DNA of 8,008 bases, taken from NCBI GenBank assembly GCA_002389465.1, contig DGOT01000229.1, forward strand, positions 1 to 8,008. The letters are read 5' to 3'. The notes beneath the pieces are model-generated. The model made no database searches, was not told where the DNA came from, and worked only from the letters and a program-made list of their open reading frames with translations. The position numbers and the translations under genes were made by a program. This stretch comes from Bacteroidales bacterium UBA4459 (GTDB lineage Bacteria > Bacteroidota > Bacteroidia > Bacteroidales > F082). Of this stretch, positions 5,757 through 8,008 are shown piece by piece (position 1 is the stretch's first letter; each line of letters opens with the position of its first letter).

Positions 5757-8008
5757 ATGAAAACAAAATTAGTTCTTATTCTCAGCTTAGCTTTCCTTTT
5801 TACCGCAAGCCTGCATGCCCAGACACATGAGTTTTGGGGGATGACCAGCGAGGGCGGCGCCCACAATGCGGGCTGCATTTTTAAAACCGACACCACCGGT
5901 CAGAACCAAAGCGTGGTGTATTCGTGGTTCAAGCAGGAAGGCAGCACACCCACCTACACACATCTGTGCGAAGCCGCTAACGATATGCTATACGGCATGA
6001 CGCAAGCGGGGGGCATTGGGAATAACGGGTTGATTTTTGAATTCGATCCGGCGACATCTGAGTACACCGTGAAAGTTTTTTTTGACGGTGACAATAAAGG
6101 CCGGGTTCCGAACGGAAGCCTTATTGAAGCAATCGATGGCAAACTTTATGGTATGACAAAAAATGGAGGTATAGACGAGAATGGGGTTATTTTTGCATAT
6201 GACCCTGGCTTCGGAACTTTTACAAAACTTTTCGAATTTGATGGCGCCAGCACCGGCAAATATCCGTATGCCAGTCTGGTACAGGCTGACAACGGAAAAA
6301 TGTACGGGACAACTTCTGAAGGCGGTGCCCATGATTACGGTGTGCTGTTCGAGTTTGACCCGGTAGCCCTTACTTTTACGAACATACTTGATTTCGATGG
6401 TGCCAACAACGGAGAACACCCGCACGGAAGTCTAATCCAGGCTAATGACGGGCTTCTTTACGGCACAACCTTCAGAGGTGGTGTCAATAGTGTCGGCGTT
6501 CTGTTCAGATACGATCCTGACGGCCAAACTTATACAAAGGTCATCGACTTTGAAGTCTCTGACGGCAGTAATCCCCGCGGGCTGATGCAGGCTGATAACG
6601 GAAAAATATACGGGCTGGCAAGGAATGGTGGCAGTGCCAACAATGGAACACTGTTTGAATTCGACCCGGCCACCGATACATATACCAAAAAAGTGGACCT
6701 AGATAACACTACGGGAACAAACCCCAGAAGTGTCCTTATCCAGGCTTCTAACGGTAAACTTTATGGTTTAACATATATAGGCGGAGATAATAGCGATGGT
6801 ACCTTGTTTGAATATGATCCGGCAACAAGCACTCTAACAAAAAAAATGGATTTTGACAATATTAACAAAGGTAAAAACCCTCAGGGCAGCTTAATGGAAG
6901 CCTCCAATGGTAAACTCTACGGCATGACTTACAGGGGTGGAACAGCTCATAACGGTACACTCTTCGAATTTGAAACCGGAACGAACAACTTCGCGAAAAT
7001 ACTGGATTTTAACGAAGCTGTAAACGGTGAGGAGCCCTATGGCAGCCTGATGCAGGCAAGTAACGGAAAGTTATACGGAATGACCGAATCGGGAGGAACG
7101 GCACTCTACGGCATCTTGTTTGCTTTCGACCCGTTCACGTCCACTTATACCAAACTTTTGGATTTTGACCGCGAAGAAAATGGAGGAACCCCTTACGGTA
7201 ATTTAATTCAAGCCAACAACGGCAAACTTTACGGGATGGCCTCAGAAGGAGGAGCTAATGATTACGGGGTGCTCTTCGCTTACGATCCGGCTACTGCCAC
7301 CTACACAGTAAAACTGGACTTTGACGGAGACAACAACGGGAGCTATCCAAGCGGCAGCTTGTTGCAAGCCGCTAACGGAAAACTTTATGGAATGGCCTAT
7401 GAGGGAGGCCTCAACGGTGTAGGCGTACTCTTCGAATACAATTCAGTAACAGATACCTATTCTAAAAAACTGGACTTCGGCGAAGAAAACGGTCGTTACC
7501 CCTATGGCGATTTGATACAAGCCGAAAATGGAAAACTATACGGTCTTACTTCAAGCGGTGGTTCGAATGGCTCCGGTGTACTGTTCGAGTATGATCCCGC
7601 AGCCGATACATATGCTGTAAAATACGATTTTAACCAGGATGAGGACGACGGAAGGTTACCCCAGGGAAGTTTAGCAGAAGCACAGAATGGAAAACTTTAC
7701 GGAATGACCTACCGCGGGGGTATTAACAATGCCGGAACGCTTTTCGAATTTGATCCGTCCACCAGCATCTATACAAAAAGAATAGACTTCGAAGCCATAA
7801 CCACCGGGTCAGACCCTTACGGAAGTTTGTTAACGGCTGGTAACGGTAATTTATATGGCATGACAATCGAAGGAGGAGCAAATGATTCCGGTGTACTCTT
7901 CGAGTACAACCCTATGACTCATACTATAACAAAAACACTTGATTTCGATATAAGCAACGGCAGCAAGCCTTATGGCAACCTGATCCGGGTGTCGCTCATT
8001 ATCGATAA
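5757..8008 (+). CDS. Secreted GloVer (Gloeo_Verruco) tandem-repeat protein, 3' end outside the window
   Basis: At least 750 residues, open to the right edge with no stop. Residues 1-21 are a signal peptide (MKTKLVLILSLAFLF core, LHA before Gln22). The rest is tandem repeats of about 52 residues with the core GKLYGMT-x-x-GG-x-x-x-x-G-x-LFE(F/Y)DP, then TYTKKLDFD, then an acidic loop and PYGSLIQA. I count 14, the first (HEFWGMTSEGGAHNAGCIF) being divergent. This is the TIGR03803 repeat of proteins called choice-of-anchor tandem repeat GloVer-containing. Repeats of this kind probably form beta-propeller blades on the cell surface; ligand and function are unknown. Such proteins usually end in a sorting tail, here probably T9SS, outside the window. 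The repeats differ widely at DNA level, so they are not a recent expansion. The last eight residues (IRVSLIID) no longer follow the repeat pattern, marking either the end of the array or an edge artefact. Confidence 0.88.
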   Translation, partial: MKTKLVLILSLAFLFTASLHAQTHEFWGMTSEGGAHNAGCIFKTDTTGQNQSVVYSWFKQEGSTPTYTHLCEAANDMLYGMTQAGGIGNNGLIFEFDPATSEYTVKVFFDGDNKGRVPNGSLIEAIDGKLYGMTKNGGIDENGVIFAYDPGFGTFTKLFEFDGASTGKYPYASLVQADNGKMYGTTSEGGAHDYGVLFEFDPVALTFTNILDFDGANNGEHPHGSLIQANDGLLYGTTFRGGVNSVGVLFRYDPDGQTYTKVIDFEVSDGSNPRGLMQADNGKIYGLARNGGSANNGTLFEFDPATDTYTKKVDLDNTTGTNPRSVLIQASNGKLYGLTYIGGDNSDGTLFEYDPATSTLTKKMDFDNINKGKNPQGSLMEASNGKLYGMTYRGGTAHNGTLFEFETGTNNFAKILDFNEAVNGEEPYGSLMQASNGKLYGMTESGGTALYGILFAFDPFTSTYTKLLDFDREENGGTPYGNLIQANNGKLYGMASEGGANDYGVLFAYDPATATYTVKLDFDGDNNGSYPSGSLLQAANGKLYGMAYEGGLNGVGVLFEYNSVTDTYSKKLDFGEENGRYPYGDLIQAENGKLYGLTSSGGSNGSGVLFEYDPAADTYAVKYDFNQDEDDGRLPQGSLAEAQNGKLYGMTYRGGINNAGTLFEFDPSTSIYTKRIDFEAITTGSDPYGSLLTAGNGNLYGMTIEGGANDSGVLFEYNPMTHTITKTLDFDISNGSKPYGNLIRVSLIID

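Noticed and set aside
5561..6425. Minus-strand open frames over the start of the GloVer gene (5561-5896, 5954-6142, 5988-6425)
   Set aside because: They are antisense to a signal peptide and regular repeats on the plus strand, and lack recognisable features of their own.
5900..7980. Satellite or recently amplified DNA repeat
   Set aside because: The periodicity is at protein level; DNA copies differ widely in codon choice, so this is an old coding repeat array.

Overview
The window looks like a piece of a Bacteroidota chromosome. The evidence is a ParC-type topoisomerase subunit of the kind seen in that phylum, a BatA/von Willebrand A membrane protein, secreted proteins whose signal peptides end next to Gln, a recognisable type IX secretion (T9SS) C-terminal sorting domain, TAnnTTTG-type promoter boxes and mostly weak Shine-Dalgarno sites. 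Both ends cut through genes, so the first and last genes are partial. The genus cannot be fixed from this sequence.

Left part (1-3424, minus strand): a probable two-gene transcription unit. A 683-residue BatA-domain/vWA inner-membrane protein comes first, followed after a 23-base gap by the N-terminal half of topoisomerase IV subunit A (parC). This part is conserved housekeeping DNA. A divergent intergenic region (3425-3655) has a TAnnTTTG-like box for each direction.

Right part (3656-8008, plus strand): accessory, surface-directed DNA. A signal-peptide-bearing Reg_prop beta-propeller protein of 427 residues comes first; it has no kinase and no T9SS tail. A 381-base spacer follows with two copies of a REP-like palindromic unit around a different hairpin, then a well-formed Bacteroidota promoter. 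That promoter points into a wreck at 5239-5578: a start codon with a signal-peptide-like N-terminus in one frame and a complete T9SS sorting tail in the next frame, with essentially no protein between them. The last gene is a long secreted protein built of about 14 GloVer (Gloeo_Verruco, TIGR03803) repeats of about 52 residues, running off the right edge. Its start codon is directly preceded by a perfect 14-base palindrome overlapping the ribosome-binding region, and a perfect 13-base tandem duplication lies upstream.

I see no defence system, CRISPR array, tRNA, rRNA or complete insertion sequence. The most interesting points are the collapsed T9SS cargo gene beside REP-like hairpins and the two stand-alone repeat-propeller proteins around it. 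This fits a locus where repeat-rich exported proteins are gained, lost and rearranged, but that history is inference.
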